Of a stretch of DNA of 64,000 nucleotides, positions 24,538 to 35,639 are shown piece after piece. Made by a program: the position numbers and the translations under genes. Position 1 is the stretch's first letter, and each line of letters starts with the position of its first letter. The notes below the pieces were generated by a model. It was given only the letters and a program-made list of their open reading frames with translations, did not search any database and was not told the DNA's origin. The DNA lies in assembly GCA_037179335.1 (NCBI GenBank), contig JAKZHN010000020.1, forward strand, positions 186,001 through 250,000, read 5' to 3'. The DNA comes from Cyclaneusma minus. Taxonomy: Eukaryota > Ascomycota > Leotiomycetes > Marthamycetales > Marthamycetaceae.

Positions 24538-27500
24538 CTAGGGACTTCCCGACATCCTCCTCGACTCCTCCCTAAACCACTGCTCACCCTCCTCCATCTG
24601 CTCTCTCACTCTCCTAGCTCTCGCAAACAGCTCTTCCTCATCGTCATCATCCCCCGTATACGTCGTCTTCGTCTTCTTCGCCGCCTTCAGCGGCGCATCA
24701 CCATCACTCATCCGCTTCCTCGTCGTACTCTTCTTCACCACCTTATTCACCACCGGAGAAGCTTGGCGACTCTCCGGCTCCTCAGAAGGCTCCGACAAGT
24801 AAGATTCATAAAACCTCTTCGCAGCAGGCGAGTAATCGCGAATCTTGTACGACACAAGACGCTTGTGTCGTGCCAGCTCTTCCGCCTCCTCTTGCGCCTT
24901 CTTCCTGCGTTCTTCTTCCTCGGCTGCTCGTTCAAGCGCTTCCTCTTTTTCGCGCTTTCTCCTTTTCGCAGCCTGGAGCTCGTCCCACCAGCCGCCGGCG
25001 TCGGGGGTTCCGTCGGAGAGGGTTTCGATGCCGCGGGCTTTGAGGCGGAAGTAGTCGTCGCGCATGCCGTTCTTCCGCTTGGGAAGTTTCATGCCGGGGT
25101 AGTAGCCGGGGAGATATCTGGCTCTGGAGCCACCTAGCAGGTACGTGGCGTCGGGGGAGAGTGTACGAGTCAAGGGACTAGGGGCAGAAGCGTGAAACTG
25201 ATTCTGGTGAGGGTTCGACGTGCTGTCGGACATGGTTGAGGTACTTCGGACCTTCTTCTGTGCGCTACCACCCTGGTGTGACACCTCTTCTGGCCGCGAA
25301 CGCTTCTTGTTGCTAACAGGTGTGTTATTTGTGCTGCGTGCCTTTTTCTGTGCCCTTCCGCTGTCGTTTGGTACATTGGCCTCCACAACAGGACGCTTTC
25401 GGCTACCTGCCAGCACACCGGTAGACTGGGATCGACCCCTGCTAATGGCTTGGATTGCCCGGACCGGATCACGGATTCCGACACCATCCAAGATACCACT
25501 AGCCCTCAACTGTTCTTCAACACTATCTTCCTGGACCGACTGAGGTGGAGACGAAGCTTGCGACGCAGCTAGCGATGCAGCTCTAGACTCGGCAAGTTTG
25601 TTCTGGAAGTGAGCCTTACGTTTCTGCCTTGATGCAATGCCATTCCTCCGATATCTCAGATTCTTTGCATTATTCTGCCACCTGTAGAAGTATGTAGTGG
25701 CGACCGAGCGTTGGCGGAAAGAGTCGGCTTTCTCCCGATCTTGTCTGTCCTCCTCTTCCTGCCTCTTCCTCTCTTCTTCAGCAACGAAAGCATTCCATAC
25801 ATCGCGTACAAGATATCCGCCATCATGAGCCACAAAATGATCCAGCAGACCATTTTTGCCCTCCAGAACCCATCTCGCGAGGTTGTTGTATTTCTCGGAT
25901 TTCGATAAAGCCTTTGAGGCTGAAACCGCTGGGTGGACTGTGGGAAGAGCCCGAGGAGGCTCTGGCGTCTGTGTCGGCTGTGGTGCCGGCGAAAGTACGG
26001 AGGCTTGAGGCGTTGGCTGGAAGGCTACCTTTGGAGCCGCAAATACTGTCGGTGCAGCCGGTCCAGGAGCGCTCACGGCTTGGGGTAATGTTACGCCTTG
26101 CGAATGTGGCTGAAATAGGCTCGTAGAAGGTGCCACTGGTGGCGTCGTAGCCGAGGAAGCAGGAGGTACAAAGCTCGCTGAACTGCCAGCGTTAGAGCCC
26201 AGTGTCTGTGGCTGAGGATCAGTGCCATTTTGTTGCGGGCTGGTGTTTTGCTGCGATTGAAAGAGAGGAGCGGAGCTAGGTGGTTGCGAGACGAGACGCT
26301 CACCAGCCTGTGGCAGTTCTGCATGCTTGGGCCTTGGCGAAGGAGGTGGCTGAGAAGCTCCATTGTTGATCGTACTCTGCTGCACGGGGAAGAACGATTG
26401 TGCTGGAGCAACTGTGCCGGAGCTCGTTGCGGTCTGCGCAGGTGAACTAATCGATGGAAAGCCGAAAGATGGCTTTGGATCTGTATCATGTCCATTGGTA
26501 GGTTGATGAAGGTCCTTAGCAGTCGCAGCGGGGAAGAACGTAGTAGGCGGCTTGACCGTAGACTGAGGTGCAGCAAAGGAGAACGCCGGAATCGAGTTGG
26601 TAGTTGGCGGGCCTGATGCGAAGAAAGACACAGGCGGATTATGAGATGTCTGGGCTAGTGCGGAGGCGAAGGGACTCGGAGTAGGTTGATTCGGAGCTGG
26701 CTGGGCTGATCCAAAGGAGAACGGACTGGGAGATGCGACTGGTGCTTGGGCCGGAGCAGTTTGGGTCTGGTCAGCCGGAGACTCAGATGCACCAGCAAGG
26801 GCGAAGGTCGGTTTTGACGGGGGAGCCGGGAAGATGCTTCGATTAGCATCATTATGCGGTGGCTGGGCAGTGTTCTCAACTTGCAGGGACTCCTGCTCAG
26901 TAGACTCAGCAACTTGTGGAGCCGTCTCGGGCTTGTGTCCAGATTGAGAAGTGCTGTTATTGTTGGGCAATATCGGGAAAAACAGGCCTGTGCCGTCGTC
27001 CTCCCATTGTGAGATGTCTGGCATGGGCGGTTCACAGTAGAGCTTCTTTCGAACCGCTTCGTGAAGTGAGTGCTCGCCTCGCTTGAACTCGACGAGTTTC
27101 TGGGAGAAGCCCTGAGCCCTTTGCGGGTGGGGTTCCACCACCGAATTTCGACCACTGAAGGCCAGACACTCTTGGCCTTCGATTTCGGTCCAGCCAAGTC
27201 CGTAGGCCTTCACGAATCCATAGACATCTTCGTCATCGTCCAATCTCAGGTACTTGTTCAGCTTTTCCACGGTCCAATCCTTTGTCTGCTCCCTTTGCCT
27301 CATGTAAGAGTTAAAGATAGTCTTCAAAAAAGTCTTCCGAACGTCGTTGAAGTGCATCTCAGCGATACATGCCATCGTGTATGAAACGGCGCTGGACTCA
27401 ACTATGGAGAAGAATTTGGCAGACGTATTCTGTGTTATATCGGTTCGACCTCCGGCAGTCCAAGTACTCTGCACAGACTCGACAAGGGATACGGCGGTCT

Positions 27501-28953
27501 GGAATTCCGTGCTCTTCCAAATTCTCCTGCCCAAGTTTTGCGCGTCATGAAAAGTTTTCGTTGATTGAGCATGGTAAAGAACATAGTAGGCCCGGAACTC
27601 GGGTTCATTCTCACACTCAATCCCGCGGGCTTCGCAATCCTCATAGGCCTCTTTGAGGGAAAGTAGTGTCTTGGCCAGCTGCTCCTTCTCCTGCGCCTCG
27701 GAGTATTCGGATGGCTTATTCGCGATACCAGCCATTTTGTGTATGGCAAGCGCGTGGTACCGAGCGATGTGCTCAAGACAGTAGACATGGTCAATAATCT
27801 CGCTGCGCCTCAGAGCAGCTTGTTGATATGTGAAGTCTATGCGAATTTCGCGGAGACGGTCCCACATAAAGGGAACAATACCAGGTAGGTCGTTCTTGAC
27901 CAGTACATCGTCGAGGAGGTAGTCCAATGTCATGCGGAGCGTGGCGGCGGATCTGACATCTTCAGGTAACGGGTTTTCTCTTCCTGCAGACGATCGAGCA
28001 AACCTTTTGACCATGAGTGCAGGTGATGGCCAACGAGATCCGTCGGGACGCTCATAGGCTTCGAGTCTGTGATCATAACGGTTCTCAACAATTCTGGTGA
28101 TCGCCTCAAAGTAAGGGCACCTAGCCTCACAAGTACCTAGGAAGTCGATCGCCTCCTCCAGTTTCTTGGGCTCGTCGTCGTCGATGATTTTGTATTCCTC
28201 CAGACAGGTACGGACTTTTGCTCTGTACTCTTTGAGCTCACGCCAGTGCTTTTCCACCACAGCTCTCTTGGACGGGTCACCAGGGTCAACTGAGCCGAGC
28301 GACGGACGAAAGATCTTTTCTTGGCGCAGGACTAAGTCGATCTTGGTCGCTTGCGCCTGGCTTCGAGTTTGAGCGCCGGAATTGGTAGGAGGGGACAGCT
28401 GCGTTTGAGCGCCAGGACCATTGACCCCACTGGGCACGCTGAAGCCGCTGCCATTATTCGACCTTGGGCGTGGAGCAGAAGATGCTGAGCCAAACTTCGT
28501 GGAGGTTGCTGTCGGAATTGATTTTGGGGGCTTGTTGGCCGCTGAGGTACCGAAGCCATTGGGCCGTCGAGCAGGCGTAGCTCCGAAGGAGTCCTTTCGA
28601 CGGGTCGCAGATTGGGCTGGCGCAGTTGGAGCTCCAAAGGCGCTGGATGGTCTTGGGGTCGTCGAAGCTCTGTTTCCCCTCCTCGAGCAGTTCGAGTTGT
28701 TGGTCATACGCGGTCCGGGCTTGGTCGGTGGAGTGTTACGGGAGCTGGCCGCCGAAGTGGAGCTGTTGTTCGAGCGCATGCTTGCGAATTTGGAGGAGGA
28801 AGCAGTCGTAGATGGAGCGCCGAATGGGTTGGGTTGCGCGACATATGAGGGCCCGCCGAAGGGGTTCGAGGGTTGCGGGGAAGGCTTAGAGCCAGAAGCA
28901 CTGGCGTTCTGCATGGTGGCGATCTGGAATGGAGATGCGAATGGGGATTGCAT
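24538..28953 (-). CDS. SAC3: Sac3/GANP mRNA-export scaffold of the TREX-2 complex
   Basis: Scaffold of TREX-2, which tethers transcribed genes to nuclear pores and promotes mRNA export. Single exon of 1471 residues. The N-terminus (1-200) is Ser/Pro/Asn-rich with NPFG, AFG and FGAP repeats, resembling FG-type nucleoporin sequence. The Sac3/GANP domain starts about 273 with the family signature GTCEARCPYFEAITR, then RWPSPALMVKRFARSSAG, and runs to about 600. The middle (about 700-1050) is again FG/Pro/Gln-rich (SPFSFGS, IPAFSFAAP). A segment at about 1060-1160 (LARWVLEGKNGLLDHFV) may correspond to the Sus1/Cdc31-binding helix. The C-terminus is basic with coiled-coil-like Glu/Arg/Lys stretches. 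An alternative start 13 codons later (MQNASAS) is possible. Confidence 0.92.
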   Translation of the reverse strand: MQSPFASPFQIATMQNASASGSKPSPQPSNPFGGPSYVAQPNPFGAPSTTASSSKFASMRSNNSSTSAASSRNTPPTKPGPRMTNNSNCSRRGNRASTTPRPSSAFGAPTAPAQSATRRKDSFGATPARRPNGFGTSAANKPPKSIPTATSTKFGSASSAPRPRSNNGSGFSVPSGVNGPGAQTQLSPPTNSGAQTRSQAQATKIDLVLRQEKIFRPSLGSVDPGDPSKRAVVEKHWRELKEYRAKVRTCLEEYKIIDDDEPKKLEEAIDFLGTCEARCPYFEAITRIVENRYDHRLEAYERPDGSRWPSPALMVKRFARSSAGRENPLPEDVRSAATLRMTLDYLLDDVLVKNDLPGIVPFMWDRLREIRIDFTYQQAALRRSEIIDHVYCLEHIARYHALAIHKMAGIANKPSEYSEAQEKEQLAKTLLSLKEAYEDCEARGIECENEPEFRAYYVLYHAQSTKTFHDAQNLGRRIWKSTEFQTAVSLVESVQSTWTAGGRTDITQNTSAKFFSIVESSAVSYTMACIAEMHFNDVRKTFLKTIFNSYMRQREQTKDWTVEKLNKYLRLDDDEDVYGFVKAYGLGWTEIEGQECLAFSGRNSVVEPHPQRAQGFSQKLVEFKRGEHSLHEAVRKKLYCEPPMPDISQWEDDGTGLFFPILPNNNSTSQSGHKPETAPQVAESTEQESLQVENTAQPPHNDANRSIFPAPPSKPTFALAGASESPADQTQTAPAQAPVASPSPFSFGSAQPAPNQPTPSPFASALAQTSHNPPVSFFASGPPTTNSIPAFSFAAPQSTVKPPTTFFPAATAKDLHQPTNGHDTDPKPSFGFPSISSPAQTATSSGTVAPAQSFFPVQQSTINNGASQPPPSPRPKHAELPQAGERLVSQPPSSAPLFQSQQNTSPQQNGTDPQPQTLGSNAGSSASFVPPASSATTPPVAPSTSLFQPHSQGVTLPQAVSAPGPAAPTVFAAPKVAFQPTPQASVLSPAPQPTQTPEPPRALPTVHPAVSASKALSKSEKYNNLARWVLEGKNGLLDHFVAHDGGYLVRDVWNAFVAEEERKRQEEEDRQDREKADSFRQRSVATTYFYRWQNNAKNLRYRRNGIASRQKRKAHFQNKLAESRAASLAASQASSPPQSVQEDSVEEQLRASGILDGVGIRDPVRAIQAISRGRSQSTGVLAGSRKRPVVEANVPNDSGRAQKKARSTNNTPVSNKKRSRPEEVSHQGGSAQKKVRSTSTMSDSTSNPHQNQFHASAPSPLTRTLSPDATYLLGGSRARYLPGYYPGMKLPKRKNGMRDDYFRLKARGIETLSDGTPDAGGWWDELQAAKRRKREKEEALERAAEEEERRKKAQEEAEELARHKRLVSYKIRDYSPAAKRFYESYLSEPSEEPESRQASPVVNKVVKKSTTRKRMSDGDAPLKAAKKTKTTYTGDDDDEEELFARARRVREQMEEGEQWFREESRRMSGSP

Positions 28954-30133
28954 CGCGCCAGATGGTGAAGAGGTTGCAGATGGGTCGAGTGCCGATGGCG
29001 TTCATTGGGGAAGGCGGAGGGAGAGAATTCCGGTGGGCGGGTCGGCATTTAGGCGAGCGCAGCGCGTCGCATCAAAATGGTCGGTTCGCAGTCGTGGGCG
29101 TTGGCAGCCGTCGCATTTCGAGGTTGGCGCAGCGAATCGACAGGTATCGCGAGTCGCGAGAAGCTGGACTGCCGTGGTGGAGGCTCAACTTGCTTAGCTT
29201 GCCACTAACTGCTTTTGGCAGCGCCCTTGTCCCTTGTCCTGCTTGCAGAATTAACGACGACTTTCACTGCCCACGTGCATTTTATTCCAAGGTATTCGTT
29301 ATTTGCAAGCCTCCCATCGCGAAAGGAATCCATTCGCAATTCCCATATACTATTTTCTGAGTTGTATCCGGATACACTCTGATAGAAAGCCTCGCGAAAA
29401 GTCTATTCGACAATCATTCGTTCATACAGTCTACAGTAGCTTCGACCAGCGGCAACATTAACTGTTTAGTCGGCTTGAAGATGACATTGTTTGGAAGATG
29501 ACATTGTTTGTCAAAGGAATGTGATACTGGAAGATTCCCAGACTATCAGTCTATCCCACTCAGTCGAACCTCCTTTTCTGTAGATGTATATTATTTGGCG
29601 ATTTATATACATTGGCGAGGCTCAAAGAGACTCGGCCTCGTTCCGAATCTGACGAATCCGAGATAGCGTGCATGTCAGATGCCTCCTGCCTGGTACGAAA
29701 TAGTCAGTGGGAAAGACTTGCTGAAATGACAGTGTTCCAGAACATCTTGTCGTCAGGACACGGGAATCGTGTTACCATGATACAGAGTACATGTACATGT
29801 AGGTAGCTTCAAGGCTCGGAGCTAATGCGGCAAGTGCCGGGCCCAAGCTTCAGCTTCAATCATTTCAGTTCACCTCTGTCATACCTGCCCTCCCCAAAGC
29901 TCCCATCCTCACTCAATAATAGTGACAACAAGACAGCAAAGCAGCATACCACCCTCCACTCATCAGCGCAAACTGCTCCGGACCACCTCTATATCGAACC
30001 GCACCTCAAGCAGAACATGGACTCTAATACAGGCGCTTTCCATTCCTTTGACCACTAGTTGCTTCCGCTGTCGCATCGCCCATGTTTTCCTGATAATCTT
30101 CCCTGCGCCAGCCACTGCCTCCTCTCTGCGAAA
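28954..30133. other. Divergent intergenic region, SAC3 and UBA-UIM gene
   Basis: About 1.2 kb between divergent genes. It contains the two promoters and, near 29870-30130, a C/T-rich leader typical of fungal 5' regions. No structured element was recognised. Confidence 0.6.
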
Positions 30134-32738
30134 ATGGCGATGCAACCGTCTAAGGAAGACATCGGTGAAATGATGTCCATCTGTGATCTTCCGGAGCAAG
30201 AAGTTATTGCTAGGTTGAAGGTATGCTGGCAACCAACCAAGACCCAGCCGAACACCGACTAATTCCAAACTCCCAGAACAATAACAACAACTTGAACCAG
30301 GCTGTTACCGAGTATTTTGACAATCCGGAGAGCACGAGCTACAAATGGACTGAATCCGACTGGAACAGTGATCGCGATGGCGCTTCCAACAATGCTGGCA
30401 TATCCTTCAACATCCAGGGTGCGGATGTAGACCCTACGAATCCTTGGGGAATGGGAGGAGCACTACCCCCTGCCTCCCGGCCGCCTTCGCGCACAGGCAA
30501 TCGGTCGCCCTTGAGCAATGTCGTCGACCTGACTGCCCAACATGCTGCCGCCGGTTACAATAATCACGATGCCGAGTTGCAGATGGCCCTCCGACAATCA
30601 GCAGCAGAGGCTGGTCTTGAGCCGCAAGAGTCCGGAATTGCGGATTCAACTGGGACCTCTTATTTTGGGCCTGCCAACCGCGATCACTATGATTCAAATC
30701 AGTGGGCCCTCGTTCCGCGTGGCACCGCTCAAGAAATTATACTAGACCCGGAACCCAATGATCGTCGAAGGGCCAGTGGGATGCCTGCTTTCCTGAAGCC
30801 CAGCCCTCGAGATAATCGAGATGATTCGCATCGACTCGGCGGACTGCTTACAATATTACATTCCATACCCGCGGCTCGCTCGGCCTTACTGGACTCTCGT
30901 TTCTCTACGGAGATAAACGACTATGGCTTTCATTCGAAATGGTGGACTGGTCAAGCCATAAACCTTCCAATTTCTCAGCCAGACCAAGAATTAGTGGCCG
31001 AGTTGCAACGCTTGATGGCGTTTCTTGATCTCACAGAGCGAGCTTATGGATCAGCTGAAAACGTGGCTAATCTCCTTTCGAGCGTTAAACTCCGCACAAT
31101 CGAGGTAGCATTTTTCGAGACATGGCAGGCAATACACCGGGACGATAATCCACAACCGGCCATCATAACTCTGGTCGCAGAAGGATCCGAGGACGTTGAT
31201 ATAGCCGACTACAAGGCTATCCCGTTCGGCCTCTTTGATCTCAGCCTAAACATCAGCGAGAGCGATGCAAAAGAATTCGAGACCCTATATGATCTAATCG
31301 ATGCTCAACTTTCTCTCGTAGTTGGACGACAGGCCTTCCTCGCTCAAACTGGCCAGGTCATCACACTCCGAGTCGAATTTAGCAGTCTGCCGGCCGGCGT
31401 TGCGATCCCAGCGGTATGGTACGCTGACCGCTACCTTGCGGAAGCCTCTTCGCAGGTGACAGAGTGGCGCAAGCACAGAAGGCAGCTTAAGAAGACAATT
31501 ACGGAGCTGGAGAGTAAAGAAGCTAAAATTTCGCGCTGGCAGCTCCCGAATGGAAAGGAAATTAGTGTGAAGGAGATGTTTAAAGTTGCACTACTTCATG
31601 ACGCCGAGACCGTTCCGAATATTGCGAGAGGGTTTCGAGATTCGTCACTGAGAGATGACATGGATGATTCCCGCCGCGTGAACAGCAGGGTCAATACTTC
31701 TGAAGAGCTTCGTCGGGCAATGGAAAGCATAGACAAAATCCTCGCGGATCTTGAAAACAGCAAGGCAGATGCTAGGGCAAAACTCCTTGAGCTTTCGAAA
31801 CGTTTTACAGGAGCCAATGAAGACGAGCCCTTGAAGGCTGCGTATAATCTTCAGGGCGTTCTTACAGCGGATACTACCACATACATTCGCAAGAAGCCAG
31901 ACCACAGTCAGTTGGACTTGATTGATATGGATGTTGATACGAGTGCGGCTACTCCTGAGTGGTGGAAAATCACTTATCTTCACACAATGGAGAAGCCAGT
32001 ATCTATCACGGTAAGACCAGACCACTCGCAAATTCCGCTGAAGGCCTTTTGCTGATGCTCGGGTAACTATGCAGACTGTCACACAGGAGCAGGTCCTTCT
32101 CGCTGCTCGCGAAGAAAGCAAGAGCACCATCTTGGTCTATGCAAGCGAAGAAGCGATGAATGCACCACGGGAAAATCTGACTCCTGCGCTCTGTGTAAGC
32201 TTGCCCCCACCGTTCCTCCCTCCCCCGGGAACACACGTGATCCTAATAGAGCTGGCAGAATTTTGTACGGGCCGATAATATGGCATTTGATCGTGAGCTG
32301 CGCGAGCAGAATGCGCAAGAATCATCGTCAACTCCGCCGCTCGGCAAGCGAAAGCTTGAAGATAGCAGCAGTAATCTAGCTGAGGGGCGTGGGGAAGCAC
32401 CTGATCGTCCAGACTGGGCTGGTTGGCGCCAGAACAATGGTCTGGTCTCTGCATTCGACAGTTCTGAAAGCGGTACCGATACCGTGACGCCACCAAATAC
32501 AGCTGGTGAGGACTTGATGATGCAGCAGGACCAAGGAGTGGTCCAGGACCTGGTGGATACTTCGATGCCCCCCATGGAGCCATCTCGCCCTCAGGAGATG
32601 GAGGAATGGGGTGGCAAGATGAGCTTTGCCGAGGCTGCTGGAGGAACAGAGAGTCATGTTTTGGACCAAGTCATGACCGACGCCTCCGTAGTGGAAGAAA
32701 GTGAGGCTGTGAAAGGGGCTGCGAGCACGGGAAAGTGA
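30134..32738 (+). CDS. UBA-like/UIM protein with a degenerate USP (deubiquitinase) fold
   Basis: Model: join(30134..30220, 30277..32010, 32075..32194, 32259..32738), 806 residues, with introns of 56, 64 and 64 nt that all keep frame. An N-terminal UBA-like segment (about 5-45, IGEMMSICDLPEQEVIARLK...AVTEYFDNP) is followed by a UIM (about 126-143, core AELQMALRQSAAE). A region from about 170 reads like a ubiquitin-specific protease domain of the USP25/28 kind: RLGGLLTILHSIPAARSALL occupies the place of the Cys box, and the C-terminal end WWKITYL...TILVYASEEAM matches the last strands of the fold. The Cys and His boxes are not recognisable, so I read it as a probable ubiquitin-binding pseudo-protease. 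A coiled-coil-like stretch lies about 410-530. The C-terminal 150 residues are disordered and acidic. The function is inferred from domain order only. Confidence 0.8.
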
Positions 32739-34760
32739 CTCGGGCCGCTCAGCGTGTTATTGCTTTGGATAGGGCTTCTACACCTAAGCCCGTATCTGGA
32801 GCCCTCTGGTGTGTCTGCATTTGTTTGCATTAGCATTGCATGATACCATAGCTATGAGCATTTCAACATTGAAGACACTCATATGATTGGTGGAAAGCAC
32901 GTGATGCGGCCGCGTGAGCTGCCGTTTGAGTAGAGGAAAGGCGAATATCTGAAACATCCCCATGCACAGTTGACCCTCTGTCCGCCAATATCGACCTCTG
33001 CGAATTACACGCTCACAAGCACTGCCGGAGACAAGGCTCTACTGCCTCCGGCCTGAAGACATGACTTCTCGATTCTCCGCATAGAGCCCACCCTGTGGGA
33101 TGTTGAAGCGCGAGGCAAAACCGACAACGATGCCACGATAGATTGCCGAATGCTCCACCAGTCGCGTGCGCGATGCATCATAACATTGTAGCCCGCATGG
33201 GCTGTGAGTTGTGGACTGTAAAGGTCCAGTCGAAATCCATGGTGACCTTACTTTATCTCACCTTACATGTACTCTTGCGCCTGATTTACGAGTCCGGCTC
33301 CCACCGCAGTGTCAGCCCATGTCCCTCGCCCGTCCCCCTCCATATTCCTGACATTTACGAGCACTATCAAAGCTCAAGGTCAGCAGTTGGCGTTTCTTGT
33401 TTCGATCTCCAAATGCTGATTACCACCACGCCACGCTCGCTTCTAGTGACCGGCGTCGCTTAGCTTTCGCCGCCGTTATACTCGCTTGTTTGTTATAGCT
33501 GTGTTGTCGATGCTGCATGCTGCTGGCTGTCGCGGTTAATATCGCGCAAGTTATTTGCCGTATTAGGGCACAATACTCATTGACTTCCAATCATTCCTGC
33601 ATACCAATCACAAGACACTTACCGGTAGGTTAGGCTCCAGCCTTCTCAATCTCGTCTTTTGCTACCCGTTCCCGTATCTCATTGTGTCTACTCTCGTTGT
33701 GTACTCACTTCCCCTGTTCATTCAGCATGCTCCGCAATCTACACACGGCGAGTTAGGTCTCTTCTCATTGGTCTTTGGCACGACCTGCCATTAGGGGACC
33801 ACGGCATTGTTGTGGCTTCGACAGCCAATTCTACACTCGCCCTCGGTGCATAGGCCTCACAAATGGCTGATCACCGTTCGTTCAATGCTTTATCGTCCCA
33901 TCTCGCGGCCGGTAGTAACCGCCCGCTCCTAGCCTTTCACAGGTAACTCACCAATGGCACAGTCCAGGTAGTCCAGAGAGTTCACTTCCCAGCGAGTGCA
34001 ATTCATGAAAGGAGCGGGTGGTCTACACTGAGCCTTTTGCTTCAATAGTGGGGATTTTACGCCTCGCGTCTGCCTTTGATACCTCTTCTATCTGTTGTGG
34101 ACATTCTCCTTCTGCCTTTGCTGTCATTTGGCGATACCACCAGCGGAGTGCTTGAGTTAATTCGCATCGCAAGTCATAGACCTTCAATCAGCTGTGGATT
34201 GCTTCCAGTCACATTCTACCCAGTTACAGCGAGCTACGGCCTTTTCCGGCAGTTCATGGTACATTAGCCGCTGCGGGTCAGCTTGGGGGTGGGGAGATAT
34301 GCGAGTGATCCCCTGCATAGTGGAACAGGCACAGCATCCGCGTTTCTAGCGTCTCTTCCAGAAAGCTTCTATCGACTTCACCGGAGAATGTGCCGAACGA
34401 TGATAAGCATCTGGCTCGCTCTGCTCGATATGCAACGGGGATGCCTGACCCACCTACCCTGACCGCGCGCAGGCACTCGTCGGCAGGGAAGCTTATGCCG
34501 ATCTCCTGCATCGAAGTGTGGCTCCCCAAAAGGAAGGATGGAAGAGCTTCTGTGCCTTCGGAGTAATGCCTCCTTGGGTTTCTCACCAGACTGTTGGGGA
34601 TGGAAGAGCAAAGGAGAGGAGAGGAGAGGAGATTCATCCTATATAACCCGCCGTTTGCTGCTCCTGAAACTTTCTATCCTCATCCTCAAAGCATCAGTTC
34701 AAGCTTCTCAACCAGTCATTCTCTAAACCGGTCTACAATCTTTATCGTTCAATCATCATC
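32739..34760. other. Intergenic region upstream of the G1 peptidase
   Basis: About 2 kb. All open frames are under 120 codons and without motifs. The last few hundred bases are the peptidase promoter; the long spacer may carry nutrient- or pH-responsive sites, but I did not find one I can defend. Confidence 0.6.
34640..34647 (+). promoter_or_regulatory. TATA-like box of the G1 peptidase gene
   Basis: The sequence TATATAAC sits about 115 bases before the start codon, followed by a CT-rich leader (CTCATCCTCAAAGCATCAG) and a CAATCATCATC motif just before ATG, as in highly expressed fungal genes for secreted proteins. Assigned from position and sequence only. Confidence 0.55.
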
Positions 34761-35639
34761 ATGAAGTACCAAAGCATCATTCTCGGCACTGCCCTCGTGG
34801 CCAGCGTTCTCGCTGCTCCTGCCACCCCCAACAATGGCCTCAAGAACCGCCAGCCTTCCGAGGAATTCAAGCAAAAGTTCCAGGACATGCGCAACGAGTC
34901 CCGCATCAAACGCCGTGCTGAGAAGGCCGCGGCCAAGGCCAAGCGCGACATCGAGGGCACCTCCCACGCCGTTCAGGGCCTCGAGTGGGACCCCACCAAG
35001 CAGGTCTCCTACTCCTCCAACTGGTGCGGTGCCGTCTTGACTAGCACCGGCTACGACGAGGTTGTCGGTACCTGGACCACCCCCACCGACCTGAAGAACC
35101 CCAGCGGCGGCGAGACCGGCACCTACTACATCTCCGAGTGGGTTGGTATTGACGGAGACACCTGCGGCTCTGCCATCTGGCAAGCCGGTACCGTCTCTGA
35201 GGTCAGCGGCGGCACCCAATCTGCCTACGCTTGGCACGAGTGGTACCCCAAGGCCGAAGTCGAGTTCCTGGCCTTCGACGTCTCCCCCGGCGACACCGTG
35301 ACCTTCACCCTCACCGCCAACTCCACCAGCGAGGGCTACGTCGTCGTCGAGAACACCACCACCGGCAAGTCGACCTCCATCAGCGTCGACTCTCCCCGCG
35401 CCGCCACCGACCTCTGCGAGTACGACGCTGAGTGGATCCTCGAGGACTTCGAGTCCGGCTCCTCGCTCGTCTCCCTTGCCGACTTCGGCTCTGCCAGCAT
35501 CACCGACATCTCCGTGCACAAGAACGGCGCCTCTGCCTCGGTCTCCGGCGCTGGCATCATCGACATCCGCCAGAGCGGCTCCGTCCTCTGCGAGGCCTCG
35601 CTCTCCGGCACCACCGTCGACTTCACCTACTCCGGCTAA
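34761..35639 (+). CDS. Secreted glutamic peptidase, family G1 (eqolisin/aspergilloglutamic type)
   Basis: Extracellular acid protease. Single exon of 292 residues. A signal peptide is visible (about 1-18, MKYQSIILGTALVASVLA), then a basic propeptide with a KR site at 61-62 (KAKRDIEG) that could be cut by a Kex2-like enzyme. The mature domain begins near SYSSNWCGAVL and contains the family catalytic pair, Gln141 (in AIWQAGT) and Glu224 (in YDAEWILEDF). The beta-sandwich Trp-rich signature TGTYYISEWVGIDG is present, and the length is typical. Third codon positions are very C-rich (GTC, ACC, CTC), unlike neighbouring genes, which suggests high expression. No neighbouring gene suggests a cluster. 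Confidence 0.95.
   Translation: MKYQSIILGTALVASVLAAPATPNNGLKNRQPSEEFKQKFQDMRNESRIKRRAEKAAAKAKRDIEGTSHAVQGLEWDPTKQVSYSSNWCGAVLTSTGYDEVVGTWTTPTDLKNPSGGETGTYYISEWVGIDGDTCGSAIWQAGTVSEVSGGTQSAYAWHEWYPKAEVEFLAFDVSPGDTVTFTLTANSTSEGYVVVENTTTGKSTSISVDSPRAATDLCEYDAEWILEDFESGSSLVSLADFGSASITDISVHKNGASASVSGAGIIDIRQSGSVLCEASLSGTTVDFTYSG

Noticed and set aside
28421..29197. A 258-codon plus-strand frame
   Set aside because: Antisense to the Gly/Pro/Ser-rich start of SAC3; skewed codons there leave the reverse frame open.
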